From: Oscillospiraceae bacterium
GTDB taxonomy: Bacteria > Bacillota > Clostridia > Oscillospirales > SIG627
Assembly: GCA_034925865.1 (NCBI GenBank)
Contig: JAYFRN010000012.1
Coordinates: forward strand, 1-64,000
Direction of reading: 5' to 3'
DNA length: 64,000 nucleotides
Position 1 is the first letter of the stretch. Each line of letters begins with the position of its first letter. A program made the translations under genes and the position numbers. The notes under the pieces are model-generated. The model was not told the DNA's origin. It did no database searches and was given only the letters and a program-made list of their open reading frames with translations. Shown here in pieces: positions 45,163-56,433 of the stretch.

Positions 45163-45705
45163 ATGAATATGACAGATAACATAAACTCGGATGAAGAATT
45201 CAGTATCGGTGAATATATTGTATATAAGGGCGTCGGTATGTGCATCGTAGAGGATATAAGAAATCAGGATTTCAATCTCTCGGGGAATCGCTTATACTAT
45301 GTGATTCGTCCGGTCTATGACAAAAGCTCGACGGTATATGTTCCGGTTAATTCAGATGAAACTGGAGCCCGGATGAAACGGCCCATGTCCAGGGACGAAT
45401 TGAATTTACTTATAAAAACAGCCTCTGAGAAAGATGAGGACTGGATCGAGGACGGCAAAAAGCGCGCCGCGCGGCTCGATCAGATCATTTCGTCAGGAGT
45501 AAAAATGGATATTTTACGAATGCTTAAAACCTTGGTCGATCATAAAAATTCAACCGAAACTCATAAAAAGCTTTACGCCTGCGACGAACGGTTTTTCGCC
45601 GCCGCAGGAAATATGGTGGCGGAGGAATTGGCATATGTTCTTGATATTCCGAAGGACAAGGCAATAAATTTTGTTTTGGGCGAAATGATGGGAATGGCGA
45701 TATAA
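45163..45705 (+). CDS. CarD/CdnL-type transcription regulator
   Basis: 180 residues. The N-terminal ~65 residues (FSIGEYIVYKGVGMCIVEDIRNQDF..RLYYVIRPVYDKSSTVYVPVN) are the CarD_CdnL/TRCF domain that contacts RNA polymerase beta. The C-terminal part is helical, with a KLYACDERFFAAAGNMVAEELAYVLDI segment like the DNA-contacting part of CdnL. Such proteins stabilise open complexes at rRNA and other promoters. The ATG at 45163 has GGTGGG about eight bases upstream. It is alone on its transcript and sits upstream of dnaA. Confidence 0.9.
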   Translation: MNMTDNINSDEEFSIGEYIVYKGVGMCIVEDIRNQDFNLSGNRLYYVIRPVYDKSSTVYVPVNSDETGARMKRPMSRDELNLLIKTASEKDEDWIEDGKKRAARLDQIISSGVKMDILRMLKTLVDHKNSTETHKKLYACDERFFAAAGNMVAEELAYVLDIPKDKAINFVLGEMMGMAI

Positions 45706-45752
45706 CCGACGTCTCGCTGATCTTGATACCGGCTTTGCATTATACTGATCAA

Positions 45753-45856
45753 TTATTAACTCGGTATTTAAACAAATACCGATAAAAGAGAAAAATCTTT
45801 GGTATATGGGCTTTTCTCTCTTATAAAACAGAGCTTATTTCAATGGCGTTTTAATG
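45753..45856. repeat. Family A palindromic repeat, copy 4
   Basis: TTATTAACTCGGTATTTAAA on the left and TTTCAATGGCGTTTTAATG on the right are diverged inverted ends. Inside, AGAGAAAAA.. and GGGCTTTTCTCTCTT keep the inner stem. It lies between carD and dnaA. Confidence 0.8.
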
Positions 45857-45864
45857 TTCATAAT

Positions 45865-45939
45865 ATAAGAAAAATCACCGTAACAGGCCTTTGCCGGACG
45901 CGTATTCGCGCCGCGCCCGTTTCGGTGATATTCTCTTAT
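45865..45939. terminator. Long GC-rich hairpin between carD and dnaA
   Basis: ATAAGA..ATCACCG.AAC pairs with GTT.CGGTGAT..TCTTAT across a GC-rich apical part (CGCGCC/GGCGCG). It could end the carD transcript, though no strong T run follows. After it, 46007-46031 is an alternating TA run and the rest up to 46212 is AT-rich leader of dnaA with one DnaA box. Confidence 0.5.
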
Positions 45940-46151
45940 GTCTGCATCTATTCTAGCGGCAATACTATATCGCGTTAATTATATTTCTGCGCGTCCGGGC
46001 ATCAGTATATATAATATATATATATATATTAATATACAGAGTAGAAAAGGCTTGAAAAATTCATATATTTTTGCTATAATTGAAATATTAAAATGCCAGT
46101 AAAATAATTGTTTTCGCCAATTCAAAAAGCCTTGGTTATAGGCGTTTAACT

Positions 46152-46160
46152 TGTGAATAA
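46152..46160 (-). promoter_or_regulatory. DnaA box upstream of dnaA
   Basis: TGTGAATAA, the complement of TTATTCACA, fits the DnaA box consensus TTATNCACA. It is about 53 bases before the dnaA ATG. It may serve autoregulation of dnaA or be part of a two-part origin. Confidence 0.6.
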
Positions 46161-46212
46161 AGTATTTTTTTATCACAAAAAATGATATAAAGCAAAGGAA
46201 AAACACTGAAAA

Positions 46213-47736
46213 ATGAATTCTCTTCAGGAACTGTTTTTACATATACTTCAGACTTTGCAAAAGGAAGAACAGCTTATCGATTCGTCATACAACATCTGGT
46301 TCAAGGATCTCGTGCTTTGCCGTCTGACTGAATCCACGGCATATGTGCTTGTCAAATCCGACTTTATGCTCGAGATTCTGACCTCCAGATACAAGGCGAT
46401 GCTTGAAAAATACTTCAAGAAAACCATCGGATTTCCGATTGATGTCATATTCCTTTCGACAGAAAACGTCATGGGAGATATAAACGATGTCATTTCAAAC
46501 CATATAAACAACGGCGGAATACCGGTCGGCGCGGAATCAAGCGCAGCGTTTCTTTCGCGCAGTAGAAAATCCGCCGCAGTTATTCCTTCCGGAGCTCCGA
46601 CAGGTATGCCGGCAGGCACGCTCTCAGGCATACCGTTGGCAAAAAATGAAGAAAAGCCCTTCGTTCCGCCAGAAATTGAGCCGGAAAATAGGCCGGAGCC
46701 TCTGTCGGGCAACCTTACCTACAATGAGGAATACACCTTTGAAAATTTTATAGTCGGCAACACCAACAAATACGCGCACGCCGTCTGTCTCGCGGTCGCG
46801 AACAATCCCGCGAAGGATTATAACCCACTTTTCATATACGGTTCTTCCGGCGTGGGGAAAACTCACCTTCTGTTTGCCATAACCAATAAGATATTAAAAT
46901 CAGGAAAGGCAAAAAACGTCCTGTATGTCAAAGGAGAGGAATTTACGAATCAGATGATCTCTTCTCTTGCCCAAAACAAGCCGATGTATTATTTCAGAGA
47001 TAAATACCGCAATGTCGACGTGCTTCTTATGGACGATATACAGTTCATCGCCGGCAAGGTCGCTATTCAGGAAGAATTTTTCCATACCTTCAACGCTCTC
47101 CATGAACAAGGCAAACAGATAATTCTCACCTCGGACAGACCTCCTAAGGATATTCAGACACTTGAGGAACGACTTAAAACGAGATTTGAATGGGGACTTA
47201 TCGTCGATATACAGCCGCCAGATCTCGAACTGAGAATTGCGATACTCAAAAGAAAATCCGAATCCATGGGAATAAACGTGCCGGATGAGGTGATTTTCTA
47301 TCTCGCAGAGCAGATAAAATCAAACATTCGCCAGCTTGAGGGCGCGATTAAAAAGCTCAACGCATACAGCCTTTTAAACGACACGCCGATAGATATAAAA
47401 TTCGCGAAGGACTGCATACAGGATATCGTCACCGGAACGGAGCCAATTTCAGTTACAATAGACAAGACGTTTTCAGTGGTATCTAAAAAATACGGTATTT
47501 CGGTGGATGATATCAAATCCAAAAAGCGTACCAAAGAGATATCCGAGGCCCGTCACGCGACCATTTACATTCTCCGTACGATAACAGATCTCTCCTCAAA
47601 CGATATAGGACGTCTTTTCAACGGACAGCACCACACGACAATTCTGGCCGCCGTTGAAAAAATGAACAACGAGATATCTTCATCGCCTTCCGTCGAATAC
47701 AGCATTTCAGAACTCATACGTATGATCAAATCATAA
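46213..47736 (+). CDS. dnaA: Chromosomal replication initiator DnaA
   Basis: 507 residues. Domain I (about 1-90), a linker rich in Gly/Ala/Pro (GAPTGMPAGTLSGIPL), domain III with Walker A GSSGVGKTHLL near 208 and Walker B LLMDDIQF near 271, and domain IV with the DnaA signature SEARHATIYILRTITDLSSNDIG near 440-462. DnaA-ATP binds DnaA boxes and opens oriC, which lies directly after the gene. The ATG has AAGGA thirteen bases upstream, rather far. rpmH, the usual upstream neighbour, is absent; carD is there instead. Confidence 0.98.
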   Translation: MNSLQELFLHILQTLQKEEQLIDSSYNIWFKDLVLCRLTESTAYVLVKSDFMLEILTSRYKAMLEKYFKKTIGFPIDVIFLSTENVMGDINDVISNHINNGGIPVGAESSAAFLSRSRKSAAVIPSGAPTGMPAGTLSGIPLAKNEEKPFVPPEIEPENRPEPLSGNLTYNEEYTFENFIVGNTNKYAHAVCLAVANNPAKDYNPLFIYGSSGVGKTHLLFAITNKILKSGKAKNVLYVKGEEFTNQMISSLAQNKPMYYFRDKYRNVDVLLMDDIQFIAGKVAIQEEFFHTFNALHEQGKQIILTSDRPPKDIQTLEERLKTRFEWGLIVDIQPPDLELRIAILKRKSESMGINVPDEVIFYLAEQIKSNIRQLEGAIKKLNAYSLLNDTPIDIKFAKDCIQDIVTGTEPISVTIDKTFSVVSKKYGISVDDIKSKKRTKEISEARHATIYILRTITDLSSNDIGRLFNGQHHTTILAAVEKMNNEISSSPSVEYSISELIRMIKS

Positions 47737-48091
47737 ACAAATATATATTACATATACCAAATTTGTACACATTTCTGACATTGTCTTTTAAATACTAAAA
47801 TTATTGACATGCTGTGGAAAACCCTGTGAAAAACATCATAATATCTCTATAAGAATTTTGTTGATAATTCCGGCGCATTTTTATAAAAGCTTTCCTTTAT
47901 TGAGAAAATAAGATTTCTTCGAAGTTTTCAACAGCACTTAAGAGCAAAACGGACAGCTTTTTAAAGCTCTAAAGTTTTAAAACACGTTGCCTCGAAAGGC
48001 AAATCCGTGTTTTTCACAGTTTTAACATACACTACTGCTACTGCTGCTGAATATATAAAAATATAATATTGATATAATAAAGGAGACCGAC
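47737..48091. other. oriC: Predicted chromosomal origin, oriC (dnaA-dnaN gap)
   Basis: This 355-base gap between dnaA and dnaN contains DnaA-box-like sites TGTGGAAAA (47813), TGTGAAAAA (47825), TGTTGATAA (47859) and TTTTTCACA (48010). The last is followed by DnaA-trios and an AT tract. A short hairpin TTGCCT/AGGCAA lies at 47989-48004. The layout fits a Firmicutes origin, although the boxes deviate from consensus by one or two bases. Confidence 0.75.
48010..48080. promoter_or_regulatory. Basal unwinding element: DnaA box, DnaA-trios and AT tract
   Basis: TTTTTCACA (48010-48018) is followed by a 13-base spacer and six triplets CTA CTG CTA CTG CTG CTG (48032-48049). On the other strand these read 3'-GA(T/C)-5', the DnaA-trio motif. 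ATATATAAAAATATAATATT then follows. dnaN's ribosome-binding site comes right after. Confidence 0.72.
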
Positions 48092-49201
48092 ATGTTCATC
48101 AGAGCGGAATCAAAAGCGCTTAACGAAGCTATCGCTCCCGCGTTGTGCGCCGTTTCGGCAAAGAATACGGTCGCCGTGCTTGAATGCCTGTACTTGAACG
48201 CGGAGGACGGAAAGCTTACAGTTATCGGATACGACAACAGTAAAGGAATGAAGACAAGCTGCGACGCGGATATAATAGAAAGCGGCTGCATACTTGTTAA
48301 GGGAATGAAGTTTGCCGGCATAATAAAAATGATGCCGCAGGGTGAGATCACGATAGCCACCGACGAAAGAAACAACGTATCAATTAGCTCCGGAAAGACC
48401 AAATTCGAAATAGCGGGAATGTCCGGAGATATCTTTCCGGCTCTTCCTGAGCTTGTCAGCGAAAAAGGAATAACTCTTTCTCAAGCCTTTTTAAAGAAAA
48501 TGATTTCACAGACGATCTTTTCGTATGCTCAGACAGATATAAAGCCCGTATACATGGGTATTCTTTTCGAATTCAAGGACAGCGAGCTGAGAGTCTGCTC
48601 CTGCGACGGATACAGAATTTCATTTTGCAAGGCGCCGTTTTCATCCGGGGAATCGCTTACCGAAAGGTTTATTGTCCCCGGAAAGACGCTTACCGAGCTT
48701 CAGAAGCTGTTAAAGGACGACGATACTCCGGTAAATATCGAGCTCACGCGCAGGCATATTGTATTTTCGTTCAATGGGCTTTTCTTCTTCTCTCGTCTGA
48801 TGGAAGGCGAATTCTTAGATTATGAGAATTCGTTCCAGAAGGTGTTTAAAACTTATATCACCGTTGATATATCCGAGCTTATTGACAGCATAGAAAGAGC
48901 CGGACTGATAATCGACGACAAAATGAAGACCGCTATAAAATTCATCATCTACGGTGACGTTCTTCAAATAAAAACCGCGACTGAAACCGGCAAAATAGAC
49001 GAGGAGATAACCGCCGAGGTCGAAGGAGAGGATCTCACGATTGGCTTCAACCACAGGTATATAATAGAGGCTCTCAAGGGTGCGCAGATAAGCGGAGATG
49101 ATAAAATTGTGATGTCTCTTAATACGCCGTTTTCCGGAATGGTGATAACACCGGTTGATCACGAGGATTATAAATACATGATACTGCCGGTAAGAATGTG
49201 A
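48092..49201 (+). CDS. dnaN: DNA polymerase III beta subunit (sliding clamp)
   Basis: 369 residues with the three-fold clamp layout; SALTVRRAI-like start replaced by AESKALNEAIAPALCAVSAKNTVAVLE, and the C-terminal strand ending DHEDYKYMILPVRM, characteristic of bacterial beta clamps. It rings the DNA and tethers polymerase III. AAGGAG is six bases before the ATG. It follows oriC and starts the dnaN-recF run. Confidence 0.97.
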   Translation: MFIRAESKALNEAIAPALCAVSAKNTVAVLECLYLNAEDGKLTVIGYDNSKGMKTSCDADIIESGCILVKGMKFAGIIKMMPQGEITIATDERNNVSISSGKTKFEIAGMSGDIFPALPELVSEKGITLSQAFLKKMISQTIFSYAQTDIKPVYMGILFEFKDSELRVCSCDGYRISFCKAPFSSGESLTERFIVPGKTLTELQKLLKDDDTPVNIELTRRHIVFSFNGLFFFSRLMEGEFLDYENSFQKVFKTYITVDISELIDSIERAGLIIDDKMKTAIKFIIYGDVLQIKTATETGKIDEEITAEVEGEDLTIGFNHRYIIEALKGAQISGDDKIVMSLNTPFSGMVITPVDHEDYKYMILPVRM

Positions 49202-49242
49202 TGTCGTCTGATATTAATCGATAATCGAAATATCAAAAAAAT

Positions 49243-50421
49243 ATGATAATTAAGAATATTCTGACAGAAAATTTCAGAAATCTTGAAACCGGGACAGTGG
49301 AATTCAGCCCGGGCGTCAATATCATTTACGGAGACAACGCTCAGGGAAAGACAAATCTCGCGGAAGCGATAAATTTTTTTGCAAGCGGGAAAAGCTTTCG
49401 AAGCGCAAAAGCTTCTGAAATAATCAAATACGGTGAAAACGGAGCCTCTCTTTCGGCGGAAATAAGCGAAGAAAAACATAATCGAAATGATTCCATCCGA
49501 GACAGCGTCATTAAGATAAAGCTTTCTAAAAAGAGCCCGAGGGAATTTTACAGGAACGGAATCAAGCTTGAAAAATACAGCGAATTTTTCGGAACATTTA
49601 GAGTCGTGCTTTTTACACCATCGCATCTTTCGATAATAAAGGACGGACCGATGGAGAGGCGCAGCTTTATTGACGGCGCGATCAGTCAGATAAAGCCGGC
49701 ATACGCGTCGCTTTTAAACGATTATACGCGCAAGACAGATCAGAGAACGGCCTTGATAAGAACCATTGCGGGCGCGGCGTGCGCAGCGGACAGAAGACGC
49801 GCGGAGGATACTCTTGAAACCTGGAACGACGCGGTGGCAAAAAGCGGAGCAAAAATATTTCTTTCCAGACACGAATATATTTCCCGCCTTGCTCCGGAAG
49901 CCGAAAAAATGTATGACGAGATATCAGGCGGAGCCGAAAGGCTCGGAATATTGTATAAAAGTGATCTGTCTTTCTCGGAAAACGACGAAGGCAAATGCGA
50001 AAACGGAGTGCCGCCCGACGAAGCCGAAACAGTGAAGAAATATTTAAAGCTTCTGCAGGCCTCAAAGGAAAGCGATATAAGGCTTTGCGCCACTTCAAGG
50101 GGGGCGCACAGGGACGAGCTTGTGATGACGCTGAACTCAAAAAACACAAGGGTTTTCGCTTCTCAGGGACAGCAGAGAAGCTGTGTTTTGGCGCTGAAGC
50201 TCGCCGAGGGAGAGGTATCAAAGAGATTCTCCGGCGGAAATCCCGTTTATATACTCGACGATGTTCTGAGTGAGCTCGACGCGAAAAGACAGAAATTCGT
50301 AACCGAGAGACTCGATAAGGGACAGGTTATTATTACGGCTTGCGATTGCACTACGCTTAATTCCTTCGAAGGTCGCATATTCAACGTGACCGGCGGTAAA
50401 ATCGAGCGGATAAGGAAATAA
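49243..50421 (+). CDS. recF: DNA replication and repair protein RecF
   Basis: 392 residues. Walker A GDNAQGKTNLAEAI near 30-43, the ABC-type signature FASQGQQRSCVLALKLAE near 300, and Walker B PVYILDDVLSELDAKR near 327-342. RecF loads RecA at gaps together with RecO and RecR. It starts 41 bases after dnaN with no clear Shine-Dalgarno site, which suggests coupling or weak translation. The order dnaA-dnaN-recF-gyrB-gyrA is the classic origin cluster. Confidence 0.97.
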   Translation: MIIKNILTENFRNLETGTVEFSPGVNIIYGDNAQGKTNLAEAINFFASGKSFRSAKASEIIKYGENGASLSAEISEEKHNRNDSIRDSVIKIKLSKKSPREFYRNGIKLEKYSEFFGTFRVVLFTPSHLSIIKDGPMERRSFIDGAISQIKPAYASLLNDYTRKTDQRTALIRTIAGAACAADRRRAEDTLETWNDAVAKSGAKIFLSRHEYISRLAPEAEKMYDEISGGAERLGILYKSDLSFSENDEGKCENGVPPDEAETVKKYLKLLQASKESDIRLCATSRGAHRDELVMTLNSKNTRVFASQGQQRSCVLALKLAEGEVSKRFSGGNPVYILDDVLSELDAKRQKFVTERLDKGQVIITACDCTTLNSFEGRIFNVTGGKIERIRK

Positions 50422-50506
50422 AAATAATCCTATGCATGCGATCATTATTCCGCTGAAATGTCTATGATATCAAATTAAAAAATAACAAAACAAGAGGTAT
50501 AAATAA

Positions 50507-52510
<2,004 letters not shown>

Positions 52511-52561
52511 TCAAAGCGTAATTTGCTGTTTTAACGAGAATAATGTTTAATTTCCCCAAAT

Positions 52562-52614
52562 GAGCTTTTTAGGGGTAAGGGGAGACTTTTTTGCGAAAAA
52601 GTCTCCGGCGTTCC
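52562..52614. repeat. Family C REP-like palindrome, copy 2
   Basis: GAGCTTTTTAGGGGTAAGGG followed by GAGACTTTTTTGCG and AAAAAGTCTCCGGCGTTCC. The GGAGACTTTTT/AAAAAGTCTCC stem has compensating changes relative to the copy at 40665, so pairing has been kept. It lies between gyrB and the kinase gene. Confidence 0.8.
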
Positions 52615-52645
52615 TTATAAAAAAGAAAGAGAAGCAAAGATAAAT

Positions 52646-53578
52646 ATGTATGCCATTGCGGTATGCTTAAATCCCGCGAGGGATATGGTCGTTAGCGTAA
52701 AAGGCGGTTTTGAACCCGGGAAAACGAACCGGGCGGACTCAGTCGTATACAGTGCCGGAGGAAAGGGCATAAACGTTGCAAGAGCGCTGAAAAACACAGG
52801 CGCGGAATGCGTTGTAGTAGGCTTTGCCGGAGGCGCGACAGGCGAATATATACGCGAAGCGCTTTACAAAGAAAAAATAGAATTTTTATTTGTGAAAACA
52901 GGTGCAGAGACAAGAACAAATATAAAAATTCTGAATGAAGATTGTCTTAATAACGAATATACCGAAATCAACTCGCCGGGCGGTCCGGTGACGGCAGAGG
53001 AGACCGAAGCGCTTGTTGAAAAGGTGTGGAAAACCGCGTCGCAGATGTGTGAAAACCGTGAGAAAAGCGAAGAAGGGTATCTCGTGCTTTCCGGGAGTTC
53101 TCCACAGGGTGTGGATAAGCTTGTTTATAACTCGATAATCGGGCGTGTAAGGGAGCTTGATTTAAAGGTTATATGCGACTGTGACGGAATTCTTTTAAAA
53201 AACGTAATGAAAGCTTCTCCGTATCTTATCAAGCCAAACGAAACTGAGCTTTCTTCACTTGTTGGCGAAAACTTTTCCACAATTGAAACGGCATGTGAAA
53301 AATGTGACGAGCTCAGTTCACAGACAGGAATAAACATATTGCTTTCGCTGGGAGCAAGGGGCGCGTATTACTCGTCGGGCGGGAAGGGCGTTTTTTCACC
53401 TGCGGCGGAAATTCCGAAATGCAATCCGAACGGAGCCGGAGACACGCTGCTTGCGGCATTTTTAAGCGGGCTTTCGAAAATTCCGGAAAAAAACGGAACA
53501 AACATATGGTATAGAGCTGTTTCCGAAGAGCTTGAAAACGCGCAAAGCTATGTCAGAAAAACGCTGCTTTCACGGTGA
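52646..53578 (+). CDS. PfkB-family hexose kinase (1-phosphofructokinase-like)
   Basis: 310 residues. GGKGINVARALKNTG near 36-50 and GAGDTLLAAF near 262-271 are the two PfkB signatures; the second holds the catalytic Asp. The general pattern (start MYAIAVCLNPARDM, NEYTEINSPGGPV) matches the FruK/LacC branch that phosphorylates fructose-1-phosphate or tagatose-6-phosphate. No fru or lac genes are near, so the substrate is open. It sits, unusually, between gyrB and gyrA, flanked by a family C repeat and a family A repeat. The ribosome-binding site is weak. Confidence 0.88.
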   Translation: MYAIAVCLNPARDMVVSVKGGFEPGKTNRADSVVYSAGGKGINVARALKNTGAECVVVGFAGGATGEYIREALYKEKIEFLFVKTGAETRTNIKILNEDCLNNEYTEINSPGGPVTAEETEALVEKVWKTASQMCENREKSEEGYLVLSGSSPQGVDKLVYNSIIGRVRELDLKVICDCDGILLKNVMKASPYLIKPNETELSSLVGENFSTIETACEKCDELSSQTGINILLSLGARGAYYSSGGKGVFSPAAEIPKCNPNGAGDTLLAAFLSGLSKIPEKNGTNIWYRAVSEELENAQSYVRKTLLSR

Positions 53579-53602
53579 AAATAATACAGGCTATCGCAAG
53601 CG

Positions 53603-53710
53603 GTATTAAAACGGCAATTAAATAAGTCTTGTTTTATAACAGAGAAAAGCCCATATACCAGAGTCTTTTCTCTCTTTAAGCGGTAATTATTTAAATGCCG
53701 AGTTAATAAT
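53603..53710. repeat. Family A palindromic repeat, copy 5
   Basis: GTATTAAAACGGCAATTAAA on the left pairs with TTATTTAAATGCCGAGTTAA on the right. The inner GAGAAAAG and CTTTTCTC also pair. It lies 42 bases before gyrA. Confidence 0.88.
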
Positions 53711-53751
53711 AATATAAATCGCATTAATATATCAGAATAAAGGAATAAGTA

Positions 53752-56433
53752 ATGGAAATTAAAACAGAAGGACAGACGATATATAACGTAGAAATAGAAA
53801 AGGAAATTAAAAAGTCCTATATAGAGTATGCGATGAGCGTCATTGTCGGCCGCGCTCTTCCCGATGTCCGCGACGGACTGAAGCCGGTGCACAGACGAAT
53901 ACTGTATTCGATGTATGAAGACAAGCTCACAAACGACAAGCCTTTCCGCAAATCGGCGACAACGGTCGGAAACGTGCTCGGACATTATCATCCGCACGGT
54001 GACGCGGCGGTTTATGATACGATGGTGCGTATGGCACAGCCGTTTTCACTCAGATATCCTCTTGTCGAGGGTCACGGAAACTTTGGCAACGTTGACGGCG
54101 ACGGCGCCGCGGCTTACAGGTACACAGAAGCGAGAATGAGCAAAATCGCATCGGAGATGCTGAGCGACCTCGACAAGGAGGTCGTCGATTTTGTCCCCAA
54201 TTTTGACAACAAGGGAAAAGAGCCGGTGGTTTTGCCGTGCAGATTCCCGAACCTGCTTGTAAACGGTTCGATTGGCATAGCGGTCGGAATGGCGACGAAC
54301 ATACCGCCGCACAACCTCGGAGAGGTCATAGACGGGACGGTTCATCTGATCGACAATCCGAAAGCGCCTATCCAGGAGCTTATAGAATATATAAAGGGGC
54401 CGGATTTTCCAACAGGAGCGACGATATACGGCACGAGCGGCATATACGAGGCATATATGACCGGACGCGGAAAGGTGCTTGTCAGGGCAAACCATAAATT
54501 CGAGGAGCACGGCAACAAGACGAGCATTATTTTTGATCAGATACCATATCAGGTAAATAAGTCGGCTCTGGTCGCCTCGATTGCCGAGCTTGTCAAGGAT
54601 AAAAAGATCGACGGAATAAGCGACCTCAGGGACGAATCCGGCAGAAACGGCATGAGGATCGTCATTGAGCTAAAGCGCGACGCCAATCCTCAGGTCGTGC
54701 TGAACCTTTTATACAAATATTCGCAGCTTCAGGATACATTTGCGATAAATATGCTTGCACTCGTGGATAATGAGCCGAAAACCCTGAATCTGAAGCAGAT
54801 GCTTCAGTATTATATAAAGCATCAGGAGGATGTCGTAACAAGGCGCATAAAATATGACCTTGAAAAAGCCAAGGCACGCCTGCACATATTAGAGGCTCTT
54901 AAAACCGCGATTGACAATATCGACGAGGTTATCAGGATAATAAGGTCAAAACGCACGGTGCCGGAGGCAAAGGCCGCTTTGATCGACGCATTTGGCTTTA
55001 CGGATGTCCAGGGACAGGCGATCGTAGATATGCCGCTCGGCAGACTTGCCGGACTGGAAATAGAGAAAATCATCGCCGAAATGAACGAAAAGATAGCTTT
55101 GATTGAAAAGCTGGAGGGTATCCTCGCGGATGAATCGGGAATTTTCGCTATTATCAAGGACGAGCTTTTGGAAATCAAAAGGATATACGGCGACGAACGC
55201 CGTACCGCAATTGAGACGGCGACGGACGATATAATATACGAGGATCTTATCGAGCGCACGAACTGCGTCGTTGCGATAACTGAGACAGGATATATCAAGA
55301 GAATGTCCGTCGACGTATATCAGGCTCAGAACCGCGGAGGAAAGGGCATCACCGCGATGACGACGAAGGACGAGGACGCCGTAAGGGATATCTTCGTTTC
55401 CGGCAGTCATAATTATCTTTTCATGTTTACGGATAAAGGAAAGCTGTTCATAAAGAAGACTTATGAAATCCCCGAGGCTTCGAGAACCGCGAAGGGCACG
55501 AACATCGTCAACATATTGAAGCTTGAGCAGGACGAGCATGTGACCGCGTTTATATCGGTCGGAAAACTGAACACCGACGAATATCTTGTCATGGTGACCA
55601 GGCAGGGAAAGATAAAGAGATGCCGGCTGAACCTGTTCAAACGCATAAAGAAAAACGGAATACGCGCGATAGACCTTCGTGACGGCGACGAGCTGTTGTT
55701 TGTCAGCAAAACCGACGGAAAAGCACAGATATTGATGGCGACAAGCGCCGGACGCGGAATAAGATTCAATGAAGAAGCCGCGCGCATAATGGGCAGACAG
55801 GCCGCCGGAGTAAGAGGCATAAGGCTGGGAGAAGGAGAAAGCGTCGTCGGAGCGTGCGTGTTTGTACGCACGGAAGACGGAGCTGTTTCCCGCGACCTGT
55901 TATCTATAACCGAAAAGGGCTTCGGCAAACGGACGGCACTGGAAAGCTTCCCGCTTCGCGCCCGCGGAGGAAAGGGAGTTATCTGCCACAAGCTCACCGA
56001 AAAGACCGGAAAGCTGGCCGGTATCGCCGCCGTTGAAGGCGACGACGAAATAATGCTGATTGCCGACAACGGTATGATGATACGCACAAAAGTTGCCCAG
56101 ATAAGAGTAATGGGAAGAAGCACCGCCGGGGTTATCGTCATGAGGCTAACCGGAGAAGGCGAAACCGTTGTCGGGCTGCGCAAGATCAAGAACGACGACG
56201 AGATAGATAAAGAAAACATCGAAAAAGCATCTGTTTCAGATTCAGAAGACAGCGCGGACGAAATCGAACTGCTTGAAGACGACGGCAGCGAAGATGATAA
56301 TGACATAATCGACGAGACCGATGATAATGACATAATCGACGAAACCGATGAAAATGATTTAATTGACGAAACCGATGAAAATGACGAAGTTGATGACGCT
56401 GACGAAACCGACGAAGATGATACGGAGAGCTGA
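53752..56433 (+). CDS. gyrA: DNA gyrase subunit A with long acidic tail
   Basis: 893 residues, longer than typical. Winged helix with catalytic Tyr near 123 (AAYRYTEAR); GyrA-box QNRGGKG near 526 and six-bladed C-terminal domain, so this is gyrase rather than ParC. The tail after about residue 825 is almost entirely Asp, Glu, Thr, Asn and Ile, from a 27-bp repeat. In the quinolone region [10 protein letters not shown], the position matching E. coli Ser83 is Ala (residue 85), while the Asp matching Asp87 is kept. AAAGGA is seven bases before the ATG. Confidence 0.96.
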   Translation: MEIKTEGQTIYNVEIEKEIKKSYIEYAMSVIVGRALPDVRDGLKPVHRRILYSMYEDKLTNDKPFRKSATTVGNVLGHYHPHGDAAVYDTMVRMAQPFSLRYPLVEGHGNFGNVDGDGAAAYRYTEARMSKIASEMLSDLDKEVVDFVPNFDNKGKEPVVLPCRFPNLLVNGSIGIAVGMATNIPPHNLGEVIDGTVHLIDNPKAPIQELIEYIKGPDFPTGATIYGTSGIYEAYMTGRGKVLVRANHKFEEHGNKTSIIFDQIPYQVNKSALVASIAELVKDKKIDGISDLRDESGRNGMRIVIELKRDANPQVVLNLLYKYSQLQDTFAINMLALVDNEPKTLNLKQMLQYYIKHQEDVVTRRIKYDLEKAKARLHILEALKTAIDNIDEVIRIIRSKRTVPEAKAALIDAFGFTDVQGQAIVDMPLGRLAGLEIEKIIAEMNEKIALIEKLEGILADESGIFAIIKDELLEIKRIYGDERRTAIETATDDIIYEDLIERTNCVVAITETGYIKRMSVDVYQAQNRGGKGITAMTTKDEDAVRDIFVSGSHNYLFMFTDKGKLFIKKTYEIPEASRTAKGTNIVNILKLEQDEHVTAFISVGKLNTDEYLVMVTRQGKIKRCRLNLFKRIKKNGIRAIDLRDGDELLFVSKTDGKAQILMATSAGRGIRFNEEAARIMGRQAAGVRGIRLGEGESVVGACVFVRTEDGAVSRDLLSITEKGFGKRTALESFPLRARGGKGVICHKLTEKTGKLAGIAAVEGDDEIMLIADNGMMIRTKVAQIRVMGRSTAGVIVMRLTGEGETVVGLRKIKNDDEIDKENIEKASVSDSEDSADEIELLEDDGSEDDNDIIDETDDNDIIDETDENDLIDETDENDEVDDADETDEDDTES
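56296..56403 (+). repeat. 27-bp tandem repeat in the gyrA acidic tail
   Basis: Four in-frame units (56296, 56323, 56350, 56377) coding DNDIIDETD and variants ([18 protein letters not shown]), plus a partial fifth. The first two units differ by a single base; later ones have drifted, as expected for recent expansion at the left. Confidence 0.85.

Noticed and set aside
46007-46031. The TA run upstream of dnaA as the unwinding site
   Set aside because: Only one DnaA box is near and there are no DnaA-trios; the dnaA-dnaN gap has the better set.
45979-46206. A 75-codon minus-strand frame upstream of dnaA
   Set aside because: Phe/Ile/Tyr-rich product from AT-rich DNA, no ribosome-binding site, and it covers the DnaA box and TA run.
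47804-47809. TTGACA in the dnaA-dnaN gap as the dnaN promoter
   Set aside because: No matching -10 box at 16-18 bases; the site is next to DnaA-box-like sequences instead.
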